Below are positions 1-5,713 of a DNA stretch of 7,123 nucleotides, in pieces. The notes under the pieces were generated by a model. The model searched no databases. It was given only the letters and a program-made list of their open reading frames with translations, and had not been told where the DNA came from. The stretch comes from Paracoccaceae bacterium (lineage in GTDB: Bacteria > Pseudomonadota > Alphaproteobacteria > Rhodobacterales > Rhodobacteraceae): NCBI GenBank assembly GCA_004566265.1, contig SPLB01000302.1:1-7123 (forward strand), read 5' to 3'. Each line of letters starts with the position of its first letter. The first letter of the stretch is position 1. A program made the position numbers and the translations under genes.

Positions 1-350
1 ATATAGCGACGGAAAGTAGCGTCCTCACCGACCTTGATGTCCGCGAGGCTCTCTTCGGCGATCTGCGCCATATACTGCGCGCGCTCATCAAAACCATCAA
101 ATTCGCCGCCATACCGCACAGGGCGGCCCATCATATGCGCCAGTTCTGGCACGATTTCATCATTCATTGCGCCAACGGCGGCGACGCCCGACAGAACCAG
201 ATCAATGCGATCCTGCAAGGGACGCGCTGCCCAGGCCTTTTGCGCGGCCCGCACACCCGCGATCTTTGTTCGGGCTTCATCAAGGGCAAGTGTCTCGCGG
301 CTGGCAAAGACGGCCCCATCAATGGGAGATATACAGTTGAGTGTTGTCAT
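1..350 (-). CDS. Aldehyde dehydrogenase (NAD(P)-dependent superfamily), N-terminal part only
   Basis: The first 116 codons are visible, and the frame stays open to the window edge, where the gene continues. The start MTTLNCISPIDG, the stretch AARPLQDRIDLV (with alanine- and arginine-rich helices around it) and the later MGRPVRYGGEFDG and ERAQYMAQIAEE are typical of the N-terminal NAD-binding region of the aldehyde dehydrogenase superfamily. In that family the substrate is a free aldehyde oxidised to its acid in the cytoplasm. The catalytic Cys and Glu lie beyond the window, so activity cannot be judged. The ATG at 350 overlaps the TGA of the glutamine-synthetase-family gene by 4 bases (ATGA), so the two are probably translationally coupled. 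In gamma-glutamyl-amine pathways such as Puu, an aldehyde dehydrogenase (PuuC) follows the ligase and oxidase. That role is inferred here from the neighbours. Family call sure, substrate unknown. Confidence 0.88.
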   Translation of the reverse strand, partial: MTTLNCISPIDGAVFASRETLALDEARTKIAGVRAAQKAWAARPLQDRIDLVLSGVAAVGAMNDEIVPELAHMMGRPVRYGGEFDGFDERAQYMAQIAEESLADIKVGEDATFRRY

Positions 351-1720
351 GCTTTTTCAAAGCCTCGGGCAATTTCGTATGTTGTAACAACGCGGTTGAA
401 TTCTTCGATTTCCCATTCAGCGGCCCGCGCGTAATGTGTGATGACGCCCTCGCCCATAGCCTCCTGCAGCATTTCGGACGCAAGCAGCGCCTCGCGCGCA
501 TCGCGCAGAGTGCGTGGAAGGTGCTGACTGTCGTTTTCACTGTAGGCATCACCTGCATAAGATTCTGGCAAGGGCAATTCCTCTTCGATACCTTTGAGGC
601 CCGCTGCAAGCATCGCAGCCAGTGCCAGATAGGGGTTCATATCCGCGCCCGGCGTTCGGCATTCAACACGCACGCCTTTGGTGCCATAACCGCAAAGTCT
701 GAAAGAAGCCGTCCGGTTGTCAACAGACCAGACCACCTGTGTCGGCGCAAAGGTGCCTTTGGCAAAGCGCTTGTAGCTGTTGATATAGGGCGCAAAGAAG
801 TAAGTGCAGTCGGCTGCATATTTCAAAAGCCCGGCCATATAGTGATCCATCAGCTTGGATTTCCCCAGCGGGGCGCTCTCGTCATAAAATGCGTTATCTC
901 CATCTGCCCAGAGCGACTGGTGCACATGGGCAGCAGATCCGACACGATCGTGGTGCCACTTCGCCAGGAAACTCGCCGCAGCGCCATTCAGATGGGCAAT
1001 CTCCTTAATCCCGTTTTTCGCCAGCGTGTGGTGGTCGGCAGTGGCGAGCGCGTCAGAATATTTGATGTTCAGTTCTTCCTGACCGGCCTCTGCCTCGCCT
1101 TTGGAGCCCTCTACCGGAATGCCCATCGCGCGCAGATGATTGCGGATCGGACGCATCACGTCCTCTTCTTTCGTGGTCTGGAAAATGTGGTAGTCTTCGT
1201 TGTAATTCGAAATCGGATTGAGATCGAACCCGCCGCGTGCAATCTCATCATGGGTCCCTTTGAACAGAAAAAATTCCAGCTCGGTCGCCATCACCGGCGA
1301 AAACCCCATGGCCTCAGCGCGGGCGATCTGGCGTTTCAGCATCTCGCGCGGAGAGTGAGGCACGGGTTTATGGCTGTGATGATCCAGCACATCACAGAGG
1401 ACCATAGCCGTGCCGTCAAGCCAGGGCACCGGGCGCAGGGTCGCTAAATCCGGCGTCATTACATAATCGCCATAACCCGCCTGCCAGCTGCTGGAGGCAT
1501 AGCCATCCGGCGTCGCCATCTCCAGATCGGTGGCCAACAGATACGTACAGCAATGGGTCTCACCGTCAGCCGCGTCCAGAAAGCTCTCCGCGAAACTCTC
1601 CGCCTGAAACCGTTTGCCCATCAGGCGGCCCTGCATGTCAACAAGACACACCAAAACGGTGTCAATTAAACCAGAACTAATCTGGGTCTTCAAAACCTCA
1701 GGCGTGAGGGGTGCTGTCAT
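347..1720 (-). CDS. Glutamine-synthetase-family ligase, probable gamma-glutamyl-amine (PuuA/IpuC-like) synthetase
   Basis: A 457-residue protein, close to the usual length of PuuA-type ligases. The N-terminal beta-grasp part carries LVDMQGRLMGKRF (residues 26-38) and GYGDYVMTPDLATL (82-95). The catalytic part shows ATELEFFLF (145-153) with metal-binding Glu candidates; GEAEAGQEELN (208-218); GSAAHVHQS (261-269) with the ATP/metal His265; NSYKRF (314-319); and RVECRTPGADMNPYLA (351-366) with the conserved Arg-Glu-Arg and Asn-Pro-Tyr. The FDGSS ammonium-site segment and the adenylylation-type C-terminus of housekeeping glutamine synthetase are not seen. This suggests an enzyme that ligates glutamate to an organic amine with ATP rather than to ammonium. 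The start at 1720 has AAAGAGG at 1733-1727, six bases upstream. It lies downstream of the TRAP binding protein across a 109-bp gap holding a hairpin, and it overlaps the aldehyde dehydrogenase by 4 bases. The precise amine is unknown; gamma-glutamylmethylamide, isopropylamide or polyamine ligases are all possible. Confidence 0.9.
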   Translation of the reverse strand: MTAPLTPEVLKTQISSGLIDTVLVCLVDMQGRLMGKRFQAESFAESFLDAADGETHCCTYLLATDLEMATPDGYASSSWQAGYGDYVMTPDLATLRPVPWLDGTAMVLCDVLDHHSHKPVPHSPREMLKRQIARAEAMGFSPVMATELEFFLFKGTHDEIARGGFDLNPISNYNEDYHIFQTTKEEDVMRPIRNHLRAMGIPVEGSKGEAEAGQEELNIKYSDALATADHHTLAKNGIKEIAHLNGAAASFLAKWHHDRVGSAAHVHQSLWADGDNAFYDESAPLGKSKLMDHYMAGLLKYAADCTYFFAPYINSYKRFAKGTFAPTQVVWSVDNRTASFRLCGYGTKGVRVECRTPGADMNPYLALAAMLAAGLKGIEEELPLPESYAGDAYSENDSQHLPRTLRDAREALLASEMLQEAMGEGVITHYARAAEWEIEEFNRVVTTYEIARGFEKA

Positions 1721-1785
1721 GTCGTGCCTCTTTGTGTCGCGATCTGGCGGCCGCCAACCTTACTTGACTGGCCGGATTTCAGTTG

Positions 1786-1817
1786 TGTCTCACAGCGCAG
1801 GGTTGCGCAGTGAGACA
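1786..1817 (-). other. Strong intergenic RNA hairpin after the TRAP binding-protein gene
   Basis: On the + strand TGTCTCAC (1786-1793) pairs perfectly with GTGAGACA (1810-1817). Inside it GCGCA (1795-1799) pairs with TGCGC (1804-1808), with one A-A mismatch between the stems and a 4-base loop (1800-1803). Being an inverted repeat, it folds equally in the minus-strand transcript. It begins 12 bases after the stop codon of the binding-protein gene. No T-run follows in the transcribed direction, so a full intrinsic terminator is unlikely. A 3'-end stabiliser, RNase processing site or partial terminator that lets the binding protein be made in excess over the downstream enzymes is the more likely role. 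The structure is directly seen; the role is inferred. Confidence 0.75.
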
Positions 1818-1829
1818 GCTTAAGTGCCC

Positions 1830-2864
1830 TTATCCGTAGCGGTATGGGCGACCTGCCTTGGCCATGTCGGCATTGTATTTTTTGAAAATCTCAACAACTT
1901 TGGCCTTGGTTGGGCTTTCGGCCGCGATCTCATCCCAGAATGTCAGCGCCGCAGCCTCGACCAGGGCCCATTCATCATCAGGGATCGAAGTCAGCTGCAT
2001 CTTGGTGCCATTCACACGAAGAGACGCCTCGCCGCCCCAATACCACCACTGGCGATAGTAATGCGATTGATCACAACAAACACGGAACAGAGTTTGAAGA
2101 TCTTCGGGCAATTCATTCCATCGCTCCATATTGGCAAAGAACGACCCAGCCCAAGCGCCGGAAATATTGTTCGTCAAAAAGTAGTTGGTCACATCCGCCC
2201 AGCCGACGGTGTAATCTTCAGTGATGCCAGACCAGGCAATCCCATCCAGTTCGCCGGTCTGGACGGCGACCTCAATGTCTTCCCACGGCAGGGTCACAGG
2301 CACCACACCAAACTGGCTAAGAAAACGGCCCGCGGTTGGGAAAGTGAAGACGCGCTTGCCTTTCAGGTCCGCAAGGCTTCGAATGGGGTCTTTGGTTGCA
2401 AAGTGACAAGGATCCCAAGCTCCGGCAGAGATGTGCTTGACACCAACGGCAGAGTATTCTTCGTCCCAGATCTCGTTCAGGCCATATTGGTTGAACAGAA
2501 CCGGCACATCCAGAGAGTAACGCGAGGCGAACGGGAAGTAGCCACCAAATACGGTGACATCCGTTGGTGACGCCATGGAGTCATCGTCAGACTGAACGGC
2601 GTCAATCGTGCCTTTTTGCATGGCACGGAACAGCTCGCCCGTGGGCACCAGTTGGTCAGCATAGAACAATTCGATCTGCATCCGATCACCTGCGATCTTG
2701 TTGAACATCTCGATCGCAGGATCAATCACATGCGCCGCGAGCGAAGGACCCGCATAGGTTTGCATACGCCATGTGATTTTGCCCGAGGCAAGTGCGGGCG
2801 CGGCAAGCGGCGCCGCAGCGGCACCAAGGGCGGTGGTCTTTAGGAAATTACGTCTAGTCGTCAT
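1830..2864 (-). CDS. dctP: TRAP transporter substrate-binding protein (DctP family), Tat-exported
   Basis: A 344-residue periplasmic receptor that captures the solute and hands it to the DctQM membrane subunits. The N-terminus TTRRNFLK is a twin-arginine motif, followed by an Ala/Leu-rich h-region and a likely cleavage after PALA (residue 27), so it should be exported folded through Tat. Family features are GKRVFTFPTAGRF (169-181), with Arg171 the probable carboxylate-binding Arg, then the turn ELDGIAWSGITEDY (205-218) and the aromatic stretch YYRQWWYWGGEA (269-280). It resembles the larger, TakP-like subgroup of these receptors. In that subgroup a Glu-Trp pair usually sits where this protein has Ala210-Trp211. 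An acidic run SDDDS (92-96) lies in the N-terminal lobe. AGAGGT (2878-2873) sits 8 bases before the ATG. The gene follows dctM after 57 bp and precedes the hairpin and ligase gene. The symbol is the family name only; the substrate is not known. Confidence 0.93.
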   Translation of the reverse strand: MTTRRNFLKTTALGAAAAPLAAPALASGKITWRMQTYAGPSLAAHVIDPAIEMFNKIAGDRMQIELFYADQLVPTGELFRAMQKGTIDAVQSDDDSMASPTDVTVFGGYFPFASRYSLDVPVLFNQYGLNEIWDEEYSAVGVKHISAGAWDPCHFATKDPIRSLADLKGKRVFTFPTAGRFLSQFGVVPVTLPWEDIEVAVQTGELDGIAWSGITEDYTVGWADVTNYFLTNNISGAWAGSFFANMERWNELPEDLQTLFRVCCDQSHYYRQWWYWGGEASLRVNGTKMQLTSIPDDEWALVEAAALTFWDEIAAESPTKAKVVEIFKKYNADMAKAGRPYRYG

Positions 2865-2921
2865 TGTCAGACACCTCTCTGTCTTTGCTGAAATTGGGTC
2901 CGTCTTTTGCGGTCCTTCTGG

Positions 2922-4241
2922 TTATTGTCCGTAGAGTGTTTGCGGCAGCCACAGGGCGATCTGTGGAAAGGCCATGATTAGGGCGAGCGCGACCACCATG
3001 ATGCCCACAAAGGGAATAATTGATCGGTAGATATCAGTCAGGCTCACCTCGGGCGGAGCCATGGCCCGCATCAAGAACAGGTTATAGCCGAAAGGCGGCG
3101 TCATATAGGCGATCTGGGTCGTGATTGTGTACAGCACCCCGTACCAGATCAAATCAAAACCCAGCACATTCACCAGCGGCACGTAGAGCGGCGCGACTAT
3201 CACCAGCATTGCCGTGTCATCCAGAAACGTACCCATCAGGATGAACGACAGCTGCATCAAAATCAGGATGGCCCATGGATCCAGACCCAATTGATCCGTG
3301 AACAGGTTGTCGATGGCTTTGACGGCTCCAAGACCATCAAAGACAGCGCCAAACCCAAGGGCGGCAAGGATGATCCACATGAACATACAGGAGATCGCCA
3401 GGGTGTGTTTGGTGCAGGTTTCAAAAATCGCCCATGTCATGCGACGCTTCAAAACAGACGCGGTAAGCGCGGAAATGGCACCAATGGCTGAGCTCTCCAC
3501 AAGCGATGTCCAGCCATTTACAAACGGTACCATCATCGCAGCAAAAATCATAAGCGGCAGGGCACCGGCCCATAAGAGCCGGATTTTCTCTGCGCGCGGC
3601 ACGTCGGATGCATCTTTCATTGCCGGGCCCAACTCGGGTTGAAGGCGACAGCGCACCCAGATGTAAACAATAAACAAAGCCGCCATCATCAGGCCCGGCA
3701 CGACGCCCGCAAGCCAAAGCTGTCCCACCGGTTGCCGGGCAATCATCGCATACAGCACCAGTACCACTGAAGGCGGCACAAGAATACCTAAGGATGATCC
3801 CGCTTGGATGACCCCTGTCACCATGGTTTTGTCATAGCCGCGCCGCAGCAGTTCCGGAAGCGCAATGGTCGCACCAATCGCCATGCCCGCCACAGACAGC
3901 CCGTTCATCGCCGAGACCAGGACCATCAAAGCAATGGTGCCAATCGCCAAGCCCCCGTTTACCGGGCCCATCCAGACATGGAACATGCGGTAAAGATCAT
4001 CGGCCAATCGGCTTTCGCTCAGGACGTATCCCATGAAAATGAACATCGGCAGGGTGAGCAGCGGATACCATTTCATCAGCTTCATCGCCGCCGAGAACGG
4101 AATATCCTGCCCGCCTGTACCCCATAGAGCCAGTGCCGCAATGGCCCCTACTGCGCCAATCGCACCAAAGACGCGCTGGCCGGTTAACAGCATGACCATC
4201 ATGGCCCCAAACATAAAGAGCGCGATATATTCCTGGCTCAT
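2922..4241 (-). CDS. dctM: TRAP transporter large permease subunit (DctM family)
   Basis: A 439-residue inner-membrane protein with about a dozen hydrophobic segments; the subunit that carries solute across the membrane, driven by a sodium or proton gradient. Diagnostic stretches are SAMNGLSVAGMAIGATIALP, followed by the RRGYDKTM turn, then GSSLGILVPPSVVLVLYAM, and near the C-terminus FLDDTAMLVIVAPLYVPL and MTPPFGYNLFLM. These match the two conserved halves of DctM. The reading frame is open upstream to 4364, but the ATG at 4241 (MSQEYIALF) is chosen for three reasons: it gives the usual family start, it has a good Shine-Dalgarno, and it overlaps the dctQ stop by 4 bases (ATGA). The longer form would add 41 residues without membrane character, encoded inside dctQ. 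It lies 57 bp upstream of the binding-protein gene in the same operon. The symbol is the family name; the substrate is unknown. Confidence 0.95.
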   Translation of the reverse strand: MSQEYIALFMFGAMMVMLLTGQRVFGAIGAVGAIAALALWGTGGQDIPFSAAMKLMKWYPLLTLPMFIFMGYVLSESRLADDLYRMFHVWMGPVNGGLAIGTIALMVLVSAMNGLSVAGMAIGATIALPELLRRGYDKTMVTGVIQAGSSLGILVPPSVVLVLYAMIARQPVGQLWLAGVVPGLMMAALFIVYIWVRCRLQPELGPAMKDASDVPRAEKIRLLWAGALPLMIFAAMMVPFVNGWTSLVESSAIGAISALTASVLKRRMTWAIFETCTKHTLAISCMFMWIILAALGFGAVFDGLGAVKAIDNLFTDQLGLDPWAILILMQLSFILMGTFLDDTAMLVIVAPLYVPLVNVLGFDLIWYGVLYTITTQIAYMTPPFGYNLFLMRAMAPPEVSLTDIYRSIIPFVGIMVVALALIMAFPQIALWLPQTLYGQ

Positions 4242-4813
4242 GCGGGCACCTCCGCGCCTTTCAGGCGGGCAATATCTTTGAACAATTCCGAAATGGCCTG
4301 CAGCAACATCAGGAAGAAGCCCAAGACCATTACGGTCTTGATGGGCCAAATCACAGGCCGCCATGCGGTCGAGGAGCGTTCAATACGTCCTACTTCCTCA
4401 GAACCGGTCATGAGGCCTGTAAAGAATGATACGGGCTCATCCCCCCAATACCCCAGCGAATAGGCCAATGATCCAAGGCCGCCGTGGAACAAAATACTCA
4501 GATAGAAGATCAGGAACAAAACAGTGCAGGCATCGAACCAAGCCTTCTTTCGGAGACTCCAGGTGTGGTAAAACAGGTCCATTCGCACATTCGATCCCAG
4601 TTGGATCGAATAAGGCCCTCCAAGGATGTAGTAGGTCACCATCGCAAACTGAGCCATTTCCAGCGTCCAGAGCGAAGGCAGGAAAAACGTCTTGGAAACG
4701 GAGGACCACAGGAGGATCGCCATCATCGCAAACAGCCCCCACATCATAACCCGGCCAATCCTGCGGTTCACTGCATCAACGATGCGGGCGTAGCCAAGCA
4801 TGAAACCGATCAT
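4238..4813 (-). CDS. dctQ: TRAP transporter small permease subunit (DctQ family)
   Basis: A 191-residue inner-membrane protein with four hydrophobic segments (about residues 20-37, 55-72, 92-110 and 158-175), the partner of DctM. The pattern GSNVRMDLFYHTWSLRKKAWFD (written here as one family region, 73-94) and the ending WRPVIWPIKT (151-160) before the last helix are typical of DctQ. Between helices 3 and 4 lies a rather long loop (about 120-152) with acidic and aromatic residues, as in the larger TakQ-type subunits. The frame is open upstream to 4867, but the ATG at 4813 (MIGFMLGYARIVD) has AGAGGT at 4825-4820 and overlaps the amidohydrolase stop by 4 bases. The extra upstream residues would be hydrophilic and encoded inside the amidohydrolase gene. 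The stop overlaps the dctM start by 4 bases. It acts with the two neighbouring TRAP genes. Confidence 0.93.
   Translation of the reverse strand: MIGFMLGYARIVDAVNRRIGRVMMWGLFAMMAILLWSSVSKTFFLPSLWTLEMAQFAMVTYYILGGPYSIQLGSNVRMDLFYHTWSLRKKAWFDACTVLFLIFYLSILFHGGLGSLAYSLGYWGDEPVSFFTGLMTGSEEVGRIERSSTAWRPVIWPIKTVMVLGFFLMLLQAISELFKDIARLKGAEVPA
4248..4253 (-). promoter_or_regulatory. Shine-Dalgarno that fixes the dctM start
   Basis: The minus strand reads GGAGGT six bases before the ATG at 4241, close to the ideal anti-16S complement. No comparable site precedes the upstream in-frame starts at up to 4364. The site lies inside the last codons of dctQ. Confidence 0.8.
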
Positions 4814-5574
4814 GACCGCACCTCTTGCAGCGTGCGCGTCAACCAGGGGGCCAAAAGCGCGCCCCATTCAGCCTGCTGCGCGTCGGTTGCGATCAGATCA
4901 TTGCGAATTTCGAGCATCACATTGAGCAAGGCATTCTTGTGCCCATGTTCATCCAACGTATGCGCCACGCCATCGGCAGCCGAATAGGGTTGATTAAGTT
5001 GCACATTGAACGGGAAGGTACTTGGCGTTTGTGCAAGCATTGCCCGCGCGAAATCCGTGTCTTTTCCATGCAATATGCCCAGCTCTACCGCACGCCGCTC
5101 GCCCTTGAAGACCGGTGTAAAACTGTGGAGCGTCACAATAAGCTTCAGATGGGCACGCCGTTCGGTCAGCGTTTCGACAAGCGCGGCATAAAAGGGCGCA
5201 TGGACCTGGGCGATGCGATTTTGCCGCTCTGTTCTGGATAGGCCGTGATTGCCAGGGATCTCGTGTATTTCGGAGCGCTCTGGAATGGCAGACTTCGCGT
5301 CCGTCGGCCGGTTCAAGTCGTATACCAACCGCGACTGACCACCCGCGATTAAGGGCGCATTCAAACGCTCTGCAAGCGCTTGTGCGACCCCCATGGCGCC
5401 TGGATCCCAAGCAATGTGGCTGGCTTTTTGCGCAGCTGTTAGTCCCAAATCGCCGTAGTGATCCGGAATGAAATTCGAGGCGTGCTCACAAACCACAAGC
5501 ACCTCTGCCGTGGCAGGGGCGGATTGGATCAACGGAGCTCCAATTTGAGGAATGTGATCACTGGTTCGCGCCAT
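4810..5574 (-). CDS. N-formylglutamate amidohydrolase family protein, first gene of the operon
   Basis: A 254-residue cytoplasmic protein without a signal peptide. Family signatures in order are LVVCEHASNFIP (26-37), with Glu30 and His31 as likely zinc ligands; HIAWDPGAMGVAQAL (53-67); SRLVYDLNRP (81-90); LIVTLHSFTPVF (145-156), with the likely zinc ligand His150; and LEIRNDLI (221-228). In the family these enzymes hydrolyse N-formyl-L-glutamate to formate and glutamate (last step of one histidine route). No other histidine-degradation gene is in the window, and the neighbours are a TRAP transporter and a glutamate-amine ligase. Another N-acyl or glutamyl amide may therefore be the substrate; that is inference. 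The frame stays open to 5799, but the extra 75 residues would cover the promoter region and the divergent gene's start and have no family match. The ATG at 5574 is chosen despite no clear Shine-Dalgarno. It overlaps dctQ by 4 bases. Confidence 0.88.
   Translation of the reverse strand: MARTSDHIPQIGAPLIQSAPATAEVLVVCEHASNFIPDHYGDLGLTAAQKASHIAWDPGAMGVAQALAERLNAPLIAGGQSRLVYDLNRPTDAKSAIPERSEIHEIPGNHGLSRTERQNRIAQVHAPFYAALVETLTERRAHLKLIVTLHSFTPVFKGERRAVELGILHGKDTDFARAMLAQTPSTFPFNVQLNQPYSAADGVAHTLDEHGHKNALLNVMLEIRNDLIATDAQQAEWGALLAPWLTRTLQEVRS
4820..4825 (-). promoter_or_regulatory. Shine-Dalgarno that fixes the dctQ start
   Basis: The minus strand reads AGAGGT six bases before the ATG at 4813, within the end of the amidohydrolase gene. 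It supports the 191-residue form of DctQ over a longer one beginning at 4867. Confidence 0.75.
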
Positions 5575-5575
5575 A

Positions 5576-5591
5576 TGAAGAATATTCTTCA
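5576..5591. promoter_or_regulatory. Perfect 16-bp palindrome, candidate operator 1
   Basis: TGAAGAATATTCTTCA is its own reverse complement over all 16 bases. It covers the predicted -10 box of the operon promoter and ends one base before the ATG at 5574, an ideal place for repression. It shares 10 of 16 positions, including the TG and CA ends, with the second palindrome at 5649-5664. The divergent RpiR-type regulator is the likely binder, by position. The palindrome is seen directly; binding is inferred. Confidence 0.6.
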
Positions 5592-5610
5592 GCACCAAGG
5601 CATCTGTCAA
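5581..5610 (-). promoter_or_regulatory. Candidate sigma70 promoter of the catabolic operon
   Basis: On the minus strand a perfect -35 hexamer TTGACA (5610-5605) is followed after 18 bases by AATATT (5586-5581), four of six matches to TATAAT. A 17-base spacing would give GAATAT, which is weaker. Transcription from this box would begin near 5574, at or beside the first ATG. The -10 lies wholly inside the 16-bp palindrome. Confidence 0.5.
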
Positions 5611-5627
5611 ATAGTTTCCTGAAAGAT

Positions 5628-5656
5628 TTGCTTCGCCAGACCTGCAGGTGTACAAT
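5628..5656 (+). promoter_or_regulatory. Candidate sigma70 promoter of the regulator gene
   Basis: TTGCTT (5628-5633, three of six to TTGACA) and TACAAT (5651-5656, five of six to TATAAT) are separated by exactly 17 bases. Transcription would start near 5663, leaving a leader of about 50 bases before the ATG at 5714. The -10 lies inside the second palindrome, which would allow the regulator to control its own gene. Confidence 0.5.
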
Positions 5657-5664
5657 TTTGCACA
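5649..5664. promoter_or_regulatory. Imperfect 16-bp palindrome, candidate operator 2
   Basis: TGTACAATTTTGCACA pairs at six of eight half-site positions (all except the central pair and one inner pair). It is the same length as the perfect palindrome at 5576-5591 and similar in sequence (10 of 16). The centres are 73 bp apart. It covers the -10 box of the regulator promoter. Read directly as an inverted repeat; operator function is inferred. Confidence 0.45.
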
Positions 5665-5713
5665 GCCGATAAGCGGTCTGTTTTTTTCACAAAGGTTCAG
5701 ATATCGGACCCAG

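Noticed and set aside
341..1447. Long plus-strand open frame of 368 codons opposite the ligase gene
   Set aside because: It is the antisense of a clear glutamine-synthetase-family gene, has no recognisable domain, and long antisense frames are common opposite GC-rich genes.
1745..1756. 12-bp perfect palindrome TGGCGGCCGCCA before the ligase gene
   Set aside because: A GC-rich palindrome of this length is expected about once or twice by chance in a window this size; no second copy or promoter goes with it.
1786..1817. Rho-independent terminator
   Set aside because: The stem is strong, but there is no T-run after it on either strand, so it is recorded as an intergenic hairpin instead.
1824..2570. 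Plus-strand open frame of 248 codons opposite the TRAP binding-protein gene
   Set aside because: Antisense shadow of dctP with no family-like sequence and no credible ribosome site.
4810..5574. Histidine utilisation (hut) operon, suggested by the formylglutamate-type amidohydrolase
   Set aside because: No histidase, urocanase, imidazolonepropionase or formiminoglutamate deiminase is in the window, and the regulator is not HutC-like.
5648..5713. GTG start for the regulator, adding 22 residues
   Set aside because: It sits within and upstream of the predicted -10 box and operator, and the added residues do not resemble the RpiR N-terminus.
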